Source: Lactiplantibacillus plajomi (GTDB taxonomy: Bacteria; Bacillota; Bacilli; Lactobacillales; Lactobacillaceae). From it: a stretch of 64,000 nt of DNA. Each line of letters opens with the position of its first letter. Position 1 is the first letter of the stretch. A model generated the notes under the pieces. It had not been told where the DNA came from. It saw only the letters and a list, made by a program, of their open reading frames with translations, and searched no databases. The translations under genes and the position numbers were made by a program. Shown in pieces: positions 34,995 through 44,629 of the stretch. The DNA lies in NCBI RefSeq assembly GCF_005405405.1, contig NZ_BJDZ01000009.1, positions 1-64,000 on the forward strand, written 5' to 3'.

Positions 34995-35023
34995 AAAGAG
35001 CCTCTGCGGGGGCTCTTTTTTTT
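34995..35023 (+). terminator. Terminator of the rplU operon
   Basis: AAAGAGCC and GGCTCTTT pair around TCTGCGGG, followed by T-rich sequence. Confidence 0.88.
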
Positions 35024-35076
35024 CGGGAGGATGCCGGCTAACCATCAGTACAAACGTAACTAACCAGCTCAAAGTT

Positions 35077-35085
35077 TGGTATAAT
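35077..35085 (+). promoter_or_regulatory. Extended -10 promoter for the M24 peptidase
   Basis: TGGTATAAT is a full consensus extended -10, 30 bases before the start. Confidence 0.65.
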
Positions 35086-35115
35086 GGGACGTAAAGCATG
35101 GATGGGAGTGACTCG

Positions 35116-36180
35116 ATGTCTAATCGAATTGCACGGTTACAGCAAACTTTCGAAGAATTGAAGATCGATGCATTTTTAGTTTCTAGCGAAGCCAATCTGC
35201 ATTATTTAACGGGAATGGCGGACATGGCTGGCGACGGCTACTTGTTAGTCTTGGCCGATGACGCTTACCTGATTACCGATGCACGTTATCAGACGGCCTT
35301 TGCGGGTCAGTACGATGACGAGCACCTAGTCATCACCCGTGACTATTTAGGCGCGGTGTGTCAGTTGATTGCGACCACGCAAACGGGCGTCATGGGCTTT
35401 GAAGACGACCTGCCTTACGTGGCTTATAGCTATTTGGATGAGAATCTTGTCAGTGACTTAGTGGCGTTACCCACAGTGGTGGATACGTTGCGGATCACCA
35501 AGTCCGCGGATGAAATTGAAAAGCTGCGGGCGTCGGCTAAATTGGCCGATGCGGGCTTTCAATACGTAACGAGTATTGTGCGTCCGGGCATGCGTGAAAT
35601 TGACGTTAGTAACTTGTTAGACGCCTACATGCGTAGCCACGGTGCCAGCAAGGCGTCGTTTACCACCATCGTGGTTGGCGGGGCCCGGGCGGCGTTGCCC
35701 CACGGAACGGCGTCAACGGCGTTACTGGAAGCTGGACAGATGGTCACGTTAGACTTCGGTTACTTTTTGGACGATTATACGTCCGACATGACCCGGACCT
35801 TTGCGTTGGGGGAACCGGACGCGAAGCTCAAGGCGGCTTACCAAGCCGTTTTAACGGCGCAACAATTGGTGGTTGACCAGGTGCACGCCGGGGCCAACAG
35901 TGCTGAAGTTGACGCGGTCGGTCGCGACTACCTGACTAAGGCGGGCTACGGCGAAGCCTTTAACCACGGGATGGGTCACGGTATTGGGCTTGCCATTCAT
36001 GAAGCACCCTTAATTTCCAAAAATACGGCTAACCGGCTCGTTGCCAATAGTGTGGTGACCGTTGAACCCGGGGTTTACTTCCCAGGGCTTGGCGGTATGC
36101 GCATCGAGGATGACGTGCTGGTGACGGCAACCGGGCACGAACGGTTAACGAAAGCGACCCGCGACTTGCTGATTTTATAA
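35116..36180 (+). CDS. M24-family Xaa-Pro aminopeptidase
   Basis: This 354-residue cytosolic metallopeptidase of the aminopeptidase P/YqhT type cleaves N-terminal residues before proline. The N-terminal creatinase-like domain spans about 1-125. The catalytic pita-bread domain has metal ligands in TLDFGYFLDDYTSDMTRTF (two Asp), NHGMGHGIGLAIHEAP (His), VTVEPGVYFPG (Glu) and MRIEDDV (Glu). All five ligands are intact. ATG 35116 is preferred to 35098 because GGGAG lies between. As in Bacillus yqhT it precedes efp. Confidence 0.92.
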   Translation: MSNRIARLQQTFEELKIDAFLVSSEANLHYLTGMADMAGDGYLLVLADDAYLITDARYQTAFAGQYDDEHLVITRDYLGAVCQLIATTQTGVMGFEDDLPYVAYSYLDENLVSDLVALPTVVDTLRITKSADEIEKLRASAKLADAGFQYVTSIVRPGMREIDVSNLLDAYMRSHGASKASFTTIVVGGARAALPHGTASTALLEAGQMVTLDFGYFLDDYTSDMTRTFALGEPDAKLKAAYQAVLTAQQLVVDQVHAGANSAEVDAVGRDYLTKAGYGEAFNHGMGHGIGLAIHEAPLISKNTANRLVANSVVTVEPGVYFPGLGGMRIEDDVLVTATGHERLTKATRDLLIL

Positions 36181-36189
36181 CCAAGACAG

Positions 36190-36218
36190 TTGTCAGGATG
36201 GCGCTGGCTTGTTATAGT
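36190..36218 (+). promoter_or_regulatory. efp promoter
   Basis: TTGTCA at 36190-36195, 17-base spacer, TATAGT at 36213-36218. Confidence 0.8.
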
Positions 36219-36248
36219 AATAAAGATATCTTCTAGGAGGACAATAAT

Positions 36249-36806
36249 ATGATTTCGACTGCAGATTTTAAGAATGGGTTAACCATTGAAGTGGACAACG
36301 CAATTTGGCGCATCGTGGAATTCCAGCACGTTAAGCCTGGTAAGGGTGGCGCGTTTGTACGTTCTAAGTTAAAGAACTTACGGACTGGTGCCGTTCAAGA
36401 CAAGACTTTCCGTGCCGGTGCGCGGATGGAACAAGCCCCAATCGATAAGAGTACGATGCAGTACCTTTACGAAGATGGCGGCAACTACGTCTTCATGAAC
36501 ACTGAAACTTACGAACAAATTGAAATTCCTGGCGAACAAATCGAAAACGAACTGAAGTTTTTGAAGGAAAACATGGAAGTTCAAGTAACGATGTACAACA
36601 ACGAAGTGTTAGGCATTGATTTACCAAACACCGTTACCTTGGAAGTTAAGGAAACGGAACCGGGCATCAAGGGTGACACTGCTTCTGGTGGTTCAAAGCC
36701 AGCAACGTTGGAAACCGGTGCGATTATTCAAGTGCCATTCTTTGTTAAGGCCGGCGATAAGTTGATCGTTAACACGGTTGATAGCACTTACGTTTCACGC
36801 GCGTAA
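36249..36806 (+). CDS. efp: Elongation factor P
   Basis: This 185-residue factor rescues ribosomes stalled at proline runs. It has three OB-like domains; the loop [21 protein letters not shown] (residues about 29-49) carries the Lys that is modified in many bacteria. In Bacillus that Lys receives 5-aminopentanol; no modification genes are visible nearby. TAGGAGGACAATAAT precedes the ATG. It is followed by the Asp23-type gene and nusB. Confidence 0.97.
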   Translation: MISTADFKNGLTIEVDNAIWRIVEFQHVKPGKGGAFVRSKLKNLRTGAVQDKTFRAGARMEQAPIDKSTMQYLYEDGGNYVFMNTETYEQIEIPGEQIENELKFLKENMEVQVTMYNNEVLGIDLPNTVTLEVKETEPGIKGDTASGGSKPATLETGAIIQVPFFVKAGDKLIVNTVDSTYVSRA

Positions 36807-36851
36807 TCGTTCGTACCAAACCGACAAACATGGAATTGGAGGAATGTCGAC

Positions 36852-37310
36852 ATGGCTGAAAGTAGCAACATTACGTTACAAAGTAAAGAACCCAGCTTAG
36901 GACAGATTCAAATTGCACCAGAAGTGCTTGAAATAATCGTGGGGATCGCGGTTAGCCAAATTGATGGCGTTAACCGGATGCGGGGCACGATTTCTTCCAG
37001 TGTCAATGAGTTGTTCGGTCGCAAGAAGAGTCTTGGTAAGGGTGTTAAGCTGACGATCGTTGACGATCAAATCAGTGTTGACGTATACGCTTACCTGAAC
37101 TACGGGGTTTCCGTACCGAAAGTTGCGTTAGAAATTCAGGATAAGGTCAAACAACAAATCCTGTTCATGACCGATTTGGCGCTCAGCGAAGTGAACGTCC
37201 ACATTACGGGCATTGTAACTGAAAAGACGGAAAGCGCCATTGACCCAAACAATTTGTTTGGTGACGACGACCCCGAAACCGATCAAAGTGAAGATGGTGA
37301 AGAATCTTGA
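36852..37310 (+). CDS. yqhY: Asp23/Gls24 family protein (YqhY type)
   Basis: This 152-residue cytosolic protein of the Asp23 family has the core IQIAPEVLEIIVGIAVSQID, then VDVYAYLNYGVSVPKVALEI and VNVHITGIVTEK. The acidic tail (NLFGDDDPETDQSEDGEES) is typical of YqhY, which in Bacillus modulates acetyl-CoA carboxylase. Its end overlaps the nusB start by 4 bases. It is a paralogue of the YloU-type protein at 62423. Confidence 0.92.
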   Translation: MAESSNITLQSKEPSLGQIQIAPEVLEIIVGIAVSQIDGVNRMRGTISSSVNELFGRKKSLGKGVKLTIVDDQISVDVYAYLNYGVSVPKVALEIQDKVKQQILFMTDLALSEVNVHITGIVTEKTESAIDPNNLFGDDDPETDQSEDGEES

Positions 37311-37726
37311 GTTTAACGCGTCATGAAATTCGGGAAAAGGCGTTTCAAGCGTTATTTGCGTTGAACGCCAACCCCGAAGCTGATGAAAATCAGCTTTTTG
37401 AACAGTTACTCAACCCTGATGAGAACGCGGAAGTTGAGCTTCCAGCCTATCTCAGTACGTTAGTGACTGGTGTTCGTGAACACCAATCCGAATTAGACGC
37501 CCTGATTCAACCGTATTTAAGTCGGACGTGGTCGTTAGATCGACTCGCCAAAGCCGATTTAATTATTTTGAGAATCGCATTCTTCGAATTGAAGTTTGTC
37601 GACGACGTACCCGCTAAGGTCGCGGTCAACGAAGCAATTGAGTTGACCAAGGCTTTCAGTGATGACCGTTCACGGAAATTCGTTAGCGGTGTTCTGGGTA
37701 AGGCCGTTAAGGACCAAACGGTTTAG
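37307..37726 (+). CDS. nusB: Transcription antitermination factor NusB
   Basis: This 139-residue all-helical protein forms part of the rRNA antitermination complex with NusE. It opens with LTRHEIREKAFQALFAL (Arg-rich boxA-binding helix) and ends with AIELTKAFSDDRSRKFVSGV, the conserved closing helix. The TTG start overlaps the stop of the upstream gene (TTGA), so translation is coupled. A strong terminator follows. Confidence 0.95.
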   Translation: MSLTRHEIREKAFQALFALNANPEADENQLFEQLLNPDENAEVELPAYLSTLVTGVREHQSELDALIQPYLSRTWSLDRLAKADLIILRIAFFELKFVDDVPAKVAVNEAIELTKAFSDDRSRKFVSGVLGKAVKDQTV

Positions 37727-37757
37727 TCTAAAACCGAACAATTGGATGTTCAACCCG

Positions 37758-37787
37758 AAAAGTCTGGCATTTTGCCAGACTTTTTTT
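37758..37787 (+). terminator. Terminator after nusB
   Basis: AAAAGTCTGGC and GCCAGACTTTT form an 11-bp perfect stem around ATTTT, followed by T. Confidence 0.92.
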
Positions 37788-37830
37788 AATAAGTTATCAT
37801 CTTCCTCGCTACTTATTAGTGGTCCGTCTA

Positions 37831-37839
37831 TGCTAAAAT
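37831..37839 (+). promoter_or_regulatory. Extended -10 promoter for the folD operon
   Basis: TGCTAAAAT, 30 bases before folD. Confidence 0.5.
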
Positions 37840-37868
37840 GTAAGCAGACAAGAGAGGGAGTGTGGCAC

Positions 37869-38729
37869 GTGTTGACAAAAATTATTGATGGTAAGGCGGT
37901 CGCCAAAAAGGTGAACGACCAAACGGCTGAGGCCGTTACTGAATTAGTTGCCCAGGGTGTGCAGCCCGGGATTGCTGTGATTATTGTTGGGGAAGACCCG
38001 GCTAGTCAAATTTATGTCCGTAATAAGAACCGTAAGGCACTCAAACTTGGGATGCATTCGGTTGTCCGGCAGTTGCCAGTAACGACCACGCAGGAAGAAT
38101 TATTAGCAATTATCGCGGAATATAACGCAGATCGATCGATTCACGGTATTTTAGTTCAATCACCGTTGCCGAAGCAGATCAACGAACCGCTGATTACGCG
38201 GGCTATTGATCCGAAAAAGGACGTGGATGGTTTTCACCCCGAAAACGTGGGTAAGCTGATCACGAACTATCCGGGGCACTACCCGGTTGCGAATACGCCA
38301 CGGGGCATTATGACGATGCTCAAGGAGTATAACGTTGAGCTAGCTGGTAAAACGGCGGTCGTCATTGGTCGCAGCACGATCGTTGGTAAACCCATGGCGG
38401 CGTTACTAACGAACGCAAACGCGACGGTAACGTTGGCCCACAGTCGGACCCGCCATTTAAAGGCGGTCGCCAAAACTGCGGATATTTTAGTGGTGGCGAC
38501 CGGGATTACCCACTTGATCAACGGCGCGGACATTAAGCCCGGCGCAACGGTGATCGATGTTGGTATGGATCGCGATGAAAATGGCAAGTTGACCGGTGAC
38601 GTGGACTTTGATTCGGCACAGGACGTGGCGGGCTTAATTACCCCGGTTCCCGGTGGCGTTGGTCCGATGACGATTGCGACTTTAATGCAAACGACGGTCG
38701 AACTTGCAAAATGGAGTGATGCTAAGTGA
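37869..38729 (+). CDS. folD: Bifunctional methylene-THF dehydrogenase/cyclohydrolase
   Basis: This 286-residue enzyme interconverts 5,10-methylene-, methenyl- and 10-formyl-THF. The catalytic Lys lies in YVRNKNRKA (YxxxK, about 52-56), the substrate motif is GILVQSPLPKQI, and the Rossmann region is VVIGRSTIVGKPMAALL. The end is the signature GLITPVPGGVGPMTIATLM. The frame is open far upstream, but GAGAGGGAG sets the start at GTG 37869 (TTG 37872 also possible). First of an operon with xseA, xseB, ispA and tlyA. Confidence 0.96.
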   Translation: MLTKIIDGKAVAKKVNDQTAEAVTELVAQGVQPGIAVIIVGEDPASQIYVRNKNRKALKLGMHSVVRQLPVTTTQEELLAIIAEYNADRSIHGILVQSPLPKQINEPLITRAIDPKKDVDGFHPENVGKLITNYPGHYPVANTPRGIMTMLKEYNVELAGKTAVVIGRSTIVGKPMAALLTNANATVTLAHSRTRHLKAVAKTADILVVATGITHLINGADIKPGATVIDVGMDRDENGKLTGDVDFDSAQDVAGLITPVPGGVGPMTIATLMQTTVELAKWSDAK

Positions 38730-40078
38730 GTGACAGTCAACAATATTTGACAGTTTCCGCATTGACACAATATATCAAACGTAAATTTGAGGTTGATCCC
38801 TACCTAGGGACGGTGTACCTGACCGGCGAAATTTCGAACTACCGTTCCCGGCCGAACAGTCACCAGTACTTTAGCTTGAAAGATGACCGCGCTAAGATTT
38901 CGGCGATGATGTTTAAGTCGGCCTTTGCCAAGGTTAAATTTCAACCCGAAGAGGGCATGAAGGTCCTAGTGGTGGGCCGAATCGGTCTGTACGCGCCGAG
39001 TGGTCAGTATCAGATTTACGTTGAGCGCATGGAACCGGACGGGGTCGGTGCGCTCTACCAAGCGTATGAACAGTTAAAAAAGAAGTTAGCGGCTGAGGGC
39101 TTATTTAATGCGCCCAAAAAGCCGCTTCCGCGTTTTCCAAAACGGATCGCCGTCGTCACGAGTCGTAGCGGAGCCGTTATCCGTGATATTATCACGACGA
39201 CCCGTCGTCGGTTCCCGATTGCACAAATCGTTTTGTTCCCGGCGCAGGTCCAAGGTGACGCCGCGGCCCCAGAAATTGCTCGCCAAATTGAGCGTGCTAA
39301 CCAAACCGGGAATTTTGACACGCTGATTATCGGGCGGGGTGGTGGTTCCATCGAAGACCTCTGGCCGTTCAATGAAGAAGTCGTTGCTCGTGCAATTGCC
39401 GCCAGTACGCTACCAGTCATTTCTTCAGTCGGTCACGAAACCGATACGACGATTGCGGACTTGGTGGCAGACGTGCGGGCCGCAACCCCTACCGCGGCGG
39501 CTGAATTAGCGGTTCCCGTTTATAATGAAGTTTTGGTACAATTGAAGCAGGATCAGACCCGAGTCTTAAACGGGTTTCAAAATCTTGTGCGCCGCGACCG
39601 CCAGCAACTGGATAAACTGCGACAGTCGTACGTCTTCACCCAGCCGACCCGCTTATACGAAGGTTATTTACAAAAGTTAGACTTTTTAAATGAACGTCTA
39701 AAACAGGCCGAAGTGGCCAACGTCAATCGGGCTAGCCAACAGGCGCAACGCTTGACGCAACGCTTGATGCAACGGAACCCGGTTCACCAGGTCCGTCAAG
39801 TTGAAACTCAGGTGACCAACTTGACCAGTCGCTTACAGCGGGGGACCAACTTAGTGATGCGGCAAAAACGGCAACGGTTGGCCCAAGTAGTTCAATCATT
39901 GGACCTACTTAGTCCACTTAAAATTATGGGCCGGGGTTACGCGTTCGTGACGGCTGAGCAGCAGGTGGTCCATTCAATCAAGCAGTTGCAGCCGCATCAG
40001 AACGTGGCCGTGCATTTGGCGGACGGTGAAGCGCAGGCAGAAATTATGAGTACCGACGGAGGCAAACAAAATGGCTGA
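38726..40078 (+). CDS. xseA: Exodeoxyribonuclease VII large subunit
   Basis: This 450-residue catalytic subunit of ExoVII degrades single-stranded DNA from both ends. It has an N-terminal OB domain ([30 protein letters not shown]) and the core [31 protein letters not shown], and [21 protein letters not shown] long coiled-coil C-terminal region (about 270-400) follows. The GTG start overlaps the folD stop, and its end overlaps xseB by 8 bases. Confidence 0.96.
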   Translation: MSDSQQYLTVSALTQYIKRKFEVDPYLGTVYLTGEISNYRSRPNSHQYFSLKDDRAKISAMMFKSAFAKVKFQPEEGMKVLVVGRIGLYAPSGQYQIYVERMEPDGVGALYQAYEQLKKKLAAEGLFNAPKKPLPRFPKRIAVVTSRSGAVIRDIITTTRRRFPIAQIVLFPAQVQGDAAAPEIARQIERANQTGNFDTLIIGRGGGSIEDLWPFNEEVVARAIAASTLPVISSVGHETDTTIADLVADVRAATPTAAAELAVPVYNEVLVQLKQDQTRVLNGFQNLVRRDRQQLDKLRQSYVFTQPTRLYEGYLQKLDFLNERLKQAEVANVNRASQQAQRLTQRLMQRNPVHQVRQVETQVTNLTSRLQRGTNLVMRQKRQRLAQVVQSLDLLSPLKIMGRGYAFVTAEQQVVHSIKQLQPHQNVAVHLADGEAQAEIMSTDGGKQNG

Positions 40079-40310
40079 ACAACCAACATTTGAACAAAAT
40101 TTAACCCAATTAGAAACCATCGTGAACCAACTTGAACAGGGGGACGTACCGTTGGAAAAAGCGTTAGACCAATTTCAACGCGGCGTGGCCCTGGGCAAGC
40201 AGCTGCAAAGCACCCTGGAAGGCGCTGAAAAGACGTTGACCAAGATGATGGATGAAAATGGTCACGAAGTTCCGTTTGAGCGCGATACGGGCGATGACCA
40301 AAATGAGTGA
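40071..40310 (+). CDS. xseB: Exodeoxyribonuclease VII small subunit
   Basis: This 79-residue helical protein assembles along the XseA coiled coil. It has the family pattern [20 protein letters not shown] followed by [20 protein letters not shown]. The acidic tail overlaps the start of ispA. It is translationally coupled to xseA. Confidence 0.95.
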   Translation: MAEQPTFEQNLTQLETIVNQLEQGDVPLEKALDQFQRGVALGKQLQSTLEGAEKTLTKMMDENGHEVPFERDTGDDQNE

Positions 40311-41193
40311 GACGTTACTAAAAAGCTTTGAAACGACCTGGGTACCACGGATTAACACCTACCTCGACGAGAACTTGCGGGATTGCAGTGACCGTGAAAT
40401 TTTAACCGCTGCCATCCGCTACTCGGTGTTGGCGGGCGGCAAGCGATTGCGGCCGTTATTGACGCTAGCCGTCTTAACCAGCTTTGACCAGCCGGTGACC
40501 GCGGCTAATTTACGGGCCAGCGTGGCGTTAGAGCTGATGCACACGTACTCGTTGATTCACGATGACTTACCGGCAATGGACAACGACCGGCTGCGACGGG
40601 GTGAACCAACTAGTCACGTCAAGTTCGGTGAGGACATTGCCATTTTAGCGGGCGATGCCCTCCAACCATTGAGCTTTCAATGGCTGGCGGACAGTGGCTT
40701 ACCCGCAACGATGGTGGCCCACTTGACGTTGGGCTTGGCACAGGCGAGCGGCCCACGCGGCATGGTAGCCGGCCAGGTTGCCGACGTGAAAAATACGGGC
40801 CATCAATTGGCGTTACCCGCGCTACGTCAGTTACACCGCGAAAAGACCGGGGCGCTGATTCATTACGCGGTAGCCGCGGGTGTCATTCAGGCGCAGGTCG
40901 CCGATCCGGTGGCTCACGAACTACTGGCGTTTGCGGATGCCTTTGGCTTAGCCTTTCAAATTTACGATGATATTTTAGACGTTACTAGTACGCCCGCTGA
41001 GTTAGGAAAAGCGACCCACAAGGATGCGGACGAGCAAAAAAACACTTATCCCGAGTTACTGGGATTGGCGGGGGCCAAAGCGGCTTTGAAAACGGCGCTG
41101 GCTACCGCGACTAGCGCACTACAACGGGCGTCAAAGGATAGTCAGCGTGATTTTGAACTACTGGCGTCATTTTTAACGTACTTCACAGATTAA
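40303..41193 (+). CDS. ispA: Farnesyl/geranyl diphosphate synthase
   Basis: This 296-residue trans-prenyltransferase builds C15 (or C20) isoprenoid diphosphates for undecaprenyl and menaquinone precursors. The first Asp-rich motif is in [18 protein letters not shown] (about 87-104) and the second in [11 protein letters not shown] (about 223-233); both are intact. Upstream in-frame ATGs at 40294 and 40252 are possible; 40303 gives the usual N terminus, overlapping the xseB stop by 8 bases. No good Shine-Dalgarno is seen for any, which fits translational coupling. Confidence 0.92.
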   Translation: MSETLLKSFETTWVPRINTYLDENLRDCSDREILTAAIRYSVLAGGKRLRPLLTLAVLTSFDQPVTAANLRASVALELMHTYSLIHDDLPAMDNDRLRRGEPTSHVKFGEDIAILAGDALQPLSFQWLADSGLPATMVAHLTLGLAQASGPRGMVAGQVADVKNTGHQLALPALRQLHREKTGALIHYAVAAGVIQAQVADPVAHELLAFADAFGLAFQIYDDILDVTSTPAELGKATHKDADEQKNTYPELLGLAGAKAALKTALATATSALQRASKDSQRDFELLASFLTYFTD

Positions 41194-41207
41194 AGGACTT
41201 AAAATTA

Positions 41208-42023
41208 ATGGAAAAAGAACGAGTTGACGTATTATTAGTACAACAGGGGTTATTTGATACCCGTGAAAAAGCCAAGCGTGCCGTGATGGCCGGTGAAATT
41301 TTAGGCGTAAACGAAGAACGGCTGGATAAGCCGGGAATGAAAATTCCGGTGACAACTGAACTCCACTTAAAAGGTAAGCCGATGCCCTACGTTTCGCGTG
41401 GGGGACTTAAGTTAGAAAAGGCCCTAAAAAGTTTTGCCATCGATGTGAGTGGTCGCACCGTTTTAGACATTGGTTCTTCAACCGGTGGTTTTACCGACGT
41501 GATGCTCCAAAACGGCGCGACGTTAAGTTACGCGCTCGATGTGGGGAGTAATCAGCTCGTTTGGAAACTGCGTTCGGATCCACGGGTCGTCGTGATGGAA
41601 CATACCAATTTTCGTTACAGTAAACCCGCCGATTTTCAACACGGCCAACCGAGTTTTGCGTCAATTGACGTGTCGTTTATTTCTTTGCACCTCATTTTAC
41701 CGCCGCTCCACGCGATTTTAGCGGATGGCGGTGAAGTGGTGGCGCTAATTAAGCCACAGTTTGAAGCTGGCCGGGAAAACGTCGGTAAGCACGGAATCGT
41801 GCGTGACCCGGCGGTGCATACCGGGGTGCTGACGGATATCGTCAACTTTGCGACAACTGCTGGCTATAACGTCCTGGGGTTGGATTATTCACCAATCAAA
41901 GGTGGCGAAGGCAACATCGAATTCCTGATTCACCTGCAAGCAACGGCGGCAACCGCAACGGTTGCGCCGACCGTTTCCATCGAAGCAACGCAAAAAGCGG
42001 CGTACGAACAATTGAATAACTAA
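41208..42023 (+). CDS. tlyA: TlyA-family rRNA methyltransferase / hemolysin-like (YqxC)
   Basis: This 271-residue protein has an S4 RNA-binding domain (about 5-65, RVDVLLVQQGLFDTREKAKR) fused to an FtsJ-like SAM-dependent methyltransferase (VLDIGSSTGGFTDVMLQNGA, about 83-102; later ALIKPQFEAGRENVGKHGIV). Relatives 2'-O-methylate rRNA cytidines; the hemolysin name is historical. It is followed by argR, then recN, the order seen throughout Bacillota. Confidence 0.92.
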   Translation: MEKERVDVLLVQQGLFDTREKAKRAVMAGEILGVNEERLDKPGMKIPVTTELHLKGKPMPYVSRGGLKLEKALKSFAIDVSGRTVLDIGSSTGGFTDVMLQNGATLSYALDVGSNQLVWKLRSDPRVVVMEHTNFRYSKPADFQHGQPSFASIDVSFISLHLILPPLHAILADGGEVVALIKPQFEAGRENVGKHGIVRDPAVHTGVLTDIVNFATTAGYNVLGLDYSPIKGGEGNIEFLIHLQATAATATVAPTVSIEATQKAAYEQLNN

Positions 42024-42110
42024 CGGATTTCAAATCCAGTCTTTCATATTTATGCAAAATGGCTTATGATGTGTTTAAATAGATATGACTAAGACGCCGG
42101 GGGTGATCAG

Positions 42111-42569
42111 GTGAAAAAGCAGGAGCGCCAGCGCTACATTAAACGGTTATTGAGTACCAACGAAATTGAACGCCAAGAAGATTTTGTCCGCCTATTACAA
42201 GCGGAAGATATTGACGTGACCCAAGCGACGATTTCGCGCGATATTAAGGATATGCAGCTCGTTAAGGTGCCCTCAGCAACGGGTGGTTACCATTACAGTC
42301 TGCCAGTCCAAAAGCAAATGGATACCGAAAAGAAGCTGAAGCGAACGTTAAGGGATGCCTACGTTTCGTACGCCACTCAAGACAAGTTCGTACTGGTTAA
42401 AGTTTTACCTGGTAACGGCCCGGCACTAGCAACGTTAGTCGAAGCGATGCACTATGATGAGGTTTTTGGCACGATCAGTGATGACGCGACGGTCCTCATT
42501 ATTTGTAAGTCGTTAGACCAGACGTTAGAGTTACAGCAAAAGATTCAACGCCTGTTAAGCGGTCACTAA
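42111..42569 (+). CDS. argR: ArgR-family transcriptional regulator
   Basis: This 152-residue arginine-responsive regulator has an N-terminal winged helix (about 1-70) with recognition region DIDVTQATISRDIKDMQLVK, and a C-terminal hexamerisation and arginine-binding domain (about 80-150) whose GTISDDATVLIICKS contains the paired Asp for arginine. The GTG start follows GGGGGTGATCAG. Lactobacilli often carry two ArgR paralogues; this recN-linked copy is the AhrC-like one. Confidence 0.93.
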   Translation: MKKQERQRYIKRLLSTNEIERQEDFVRLLQAEDIDVTQATISRDIKDMQLVKVPSATGGYHYSLPVQKQMDTEKKLKRTLRDAYVSYATQDKFVLVKVLPGNGPALATLVEAMHYDEVFGTISDDATVLIICKSLDQTLELQQKIQRLLSGH

Positions 42570-42581
42570 CTGAGTGACGAT

Positions 42582-42616
42582 CGACCTGTTCACGTTTGTG
42601 TCAGGTCGCTTTTTTT
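42582..42616 (+). terminator. Terminator after argR
   Basis: CGACCTG and CAGGTCG pair around TTCACGTTTGTGT, followed by seven T after GC. Confidence 0.8.
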
Positions 42617-42650
42617 AGCCAATTCTGAATTTAGGTTCGGGGGTTTTGCA

Positions 42651-44354
42651 GTGTTACAGGAATTATCAATTACAAACTTTGCGATTATTGAACATTTGGA
42701 TATCGCTTTTGAAAACGGAATGACGGTCCTAACCGGTGAGACCGGGGCCGGGAAATCAATCATTATTGACGCCGTCGGGTTGTTAGCTGGTGGCCGCGGT
42801 TCGCAAGAATTTATTCGCACGGGCGCCGACAAGGCCGTTTTACAAGGGATGTTTATTTTACCGGCAGACGGGGTCACCGCGCAGTTACTCGATGATGCCG
42901 GGATCGATCACGCTGATAATACCGTGATTTTACAACGGGAAATTGCGAAGAGCGGTCGCAACACTTGCCGGATCAACGGTATGCTGGTCAATACGACGAC
43001 GCTGAAGCACATCGGTGAGACCATCGTGGATATTCACGGTCAAAATGAGCACCAGGAGCTGATGCAGCCCGAAAAGCACCTCGGATTGCTGGACGAATTT
43101 GCGGCTGTCAAAATCCAGCGCCTGAAGAGCCGTTATCAGGCACAGTACCAGCGCTATCAGCAGTTGAGTGCCCAATTACGGAAAAAGAACGCCAACGAGA
43201 AGGAATGGGCACAACGGTTAGACATGCTTAACTTCCAAGTGGAAGAGATTTCTGCGGCTCAGGTTAAAGTCGGTGAAGAAGCTGAACTAGCGGCCGAGCG
43301 GGACCGCTTGGATAATTACCAGACGATCAACCAGGCCTTACAGCATAGTTATACGTTGTTGGCCGCCGGGGAAGAAACCACCGGTGCCGTTGACATGGTC
43401 GGCACTGCGATGAACGCGTTGGAGCCGATTGCCAACCTCGACCCGGCGTTTAACGAGATTACTATGAGCGTTAAAAACGCGTTTTACGGGCTTCAGGATG
43501 CGGCCGGTCAAATTTCTAACCAGCTCGACTTACAGGAATTCGATGAGGGCCGCCTCGATGAGATTGAGCAACGGCTGGACGTTTTAAGTCAATTGAAACG
43601 TAAATACGGTGACTCGGAGCAGCAAATTTTAGATTATTACCAAAAAATTAGTACCGAGTTAGCCAAGATGACCGATTCCGAGGAGAACAGCGAGGACCTA
43701 TCCCAACGGGTCGCTGATCAAAAGGCGGCGTTGTTGAAAACCGGCGAGGCGCTTTCGGATAAGCGGCGGACCGCGGCAAAGTTATTGCAACGCCAGATCC
43801 ACCAAGAACTGAAAGACCTCTACATGGATAAGGCGGTTTTTGAAGTCCGCTTTAAGCCGACGAACGGCCAGATTTATCAAAGCGGCCTGGACCGGGTCGA
43901 GTTTTATATTCAGACCAACCCGGGTGAAAAGATGCGTCCGCTGGCTAAAATTGCGTCTGGTGGGGAACTCTCACGGATGATGCTAGCGCTTAAAACCATC
44001 TTTTCCGAGTCGCAGGGCATTACGAGTATTATTTTTGACGAAGTTGATACGGGGGTCAGTGGCCGGGTCGCCCAGGCAATTGCCGAGAAAATCAACGGTA
44101 TTGCGAAGTTTTCGCAGGTCCTCTGCATTACCCACTTACCACAAGTGGCGGCGATGAGTGATCACCACTACTTCATTGCCAAGAAAATTACCGGGAAGCG
44201 GACTAAGACGAGCGTCACGAAACTGACGGCGGACGACCGGGTCGGTGAATTAGCGCGGATGCTGGCGGGTACCAAAGTCACGAAGCTATCACGGGAACAC
44301 GCCCAGGAATTATTACGCTTAGCGGCCGAAGAAAAGTCGGCGAGCAAATCATGA
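42651..44354 (+). CDS. recN: DNA repair protein RecN
   Basis: This 567-residue SMC-like ATPase acts early at double-strand breaks. Walker A is VLTGETGAGKSIIID (about 26-40), the coiled-coil arms span about 155-380, and the C-terminal ABC half holds signature LAKIASGGELSRMMLALK and Walker B SIIFDEVDTGVSG. The start is GTG after CGGGGG. Unlike in Bacillus, no clear LexA box is visible in the short gap after the argR terminator. Confidence 0.96.
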   Translation: MLQELSITNFAIIEHLDIAFENGMTVLTGETGAGKSIIIDAVGLLAGGRGSQEFIRTGADKAVLQGMFILPADGVTAQLLDDAGIDHADNTVILQREIAKSGRNTCRINGMLVNTTTLKHIGETIVDIHGQNEHQELMQPEKHLGLLDEFAAVKIQRLKSRYQAQYQRYQQLSAQLRKKNANEKEWAQRLDMLNFQVEEISAAQVKVGEEAELAAERDRLDNYQTINQALQHSYTLLAAGEETTGAVDMVGTAMNALEPIANLDPAFNEITMSVKNAFYGLQDAAGQISNQLDLQEFDEGRLDEIEQRLDVLSQLKRKYGDSEQQILDYYQKISTELAKMTDSEENSEDLSQRVADQKAALLKTGEALSDKRRTAAKLLQRQIHQELKDLYMDKAVFEVRFKPTNGQIYQSGLDRVEFYIQTNPGEKMRPLAKIASGGELSRMMLALKTIFSESQGITSIIFDEVDTGVSGRVAQAIAEKINGIAKFSQVLCITHLPQVAAMSDHHYFIAKKITGKRTKTSVTKLTADDRVGELARMLAGTKVTKLSREHAQELLRLAAEEKSASKS

Positions 44355-44364
44355 TACGTTGAGA

Positions 44365-44474
44365 GTGTGCCAAAAGTCGGTTAGATGTGAGCATGAACGG
44401 CGTAAGACGAAAAATCCTGGGCTTGGATTGTTTGGCTTACGGGGTTAAGCGGAGCCAGCTGACTTTTGGCGCAC
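44365..44474. repeat. Branched intergenic repeat/terminator element after recN
   Basis: Outer arms GTGTGCCAAAAGTC (44365-44378) and GACTTTTGGCGCAC (44461-44474) enclose an inner dyad CGTAAG...AAAAATCC / GGATT...CTTACG. The right end and following bases resemble those after the HesB-like gene, indicating a repeated element of which the HesB copy lacks the inner arm. Confidence 0.7.
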
Positions 44475-44504
44475 GTTTTGGCTATCAATATTTGGAGACA
44501 CACA

Positions 44505-44536
44505 AGGGGTTGTGACTAATGTTACAGCCTCTTTTT
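44505..44536 (+). terminator. Terminator-like hairpin, copy A
   Basis: AGGGGTTGTGAC-TAAT-GTTACAGCCTCT with wobble pairs, followed by TTTTTT. Copy B lies at 44630-44657. The rest of 44537-44683 is AT-rich with no gene seen. Confidence 0.65.
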
Positions 44537-44629
44537 TGACCGGCAGATTTAGTCTAAATATTAACAGTTTGGATTAGTTTTTACTTAATTGAATTTAGTT
44601 GATTAGAATTGAATTAAAGCTATTGGGTC

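Noticed and set aside
42569-42651. LexA box before recN, as in Bacillus
   Set aside because: No GAAC-N4-GTTC-type dyad is present between the argR terminator and the recN start.
44511-44526. TGTGACTAATGTTACA as a GlnR operator
   Set aside because: The spacer is six bases where GlnR needs seven, and the sequence is better explained as the arms of a terminator hairpin.
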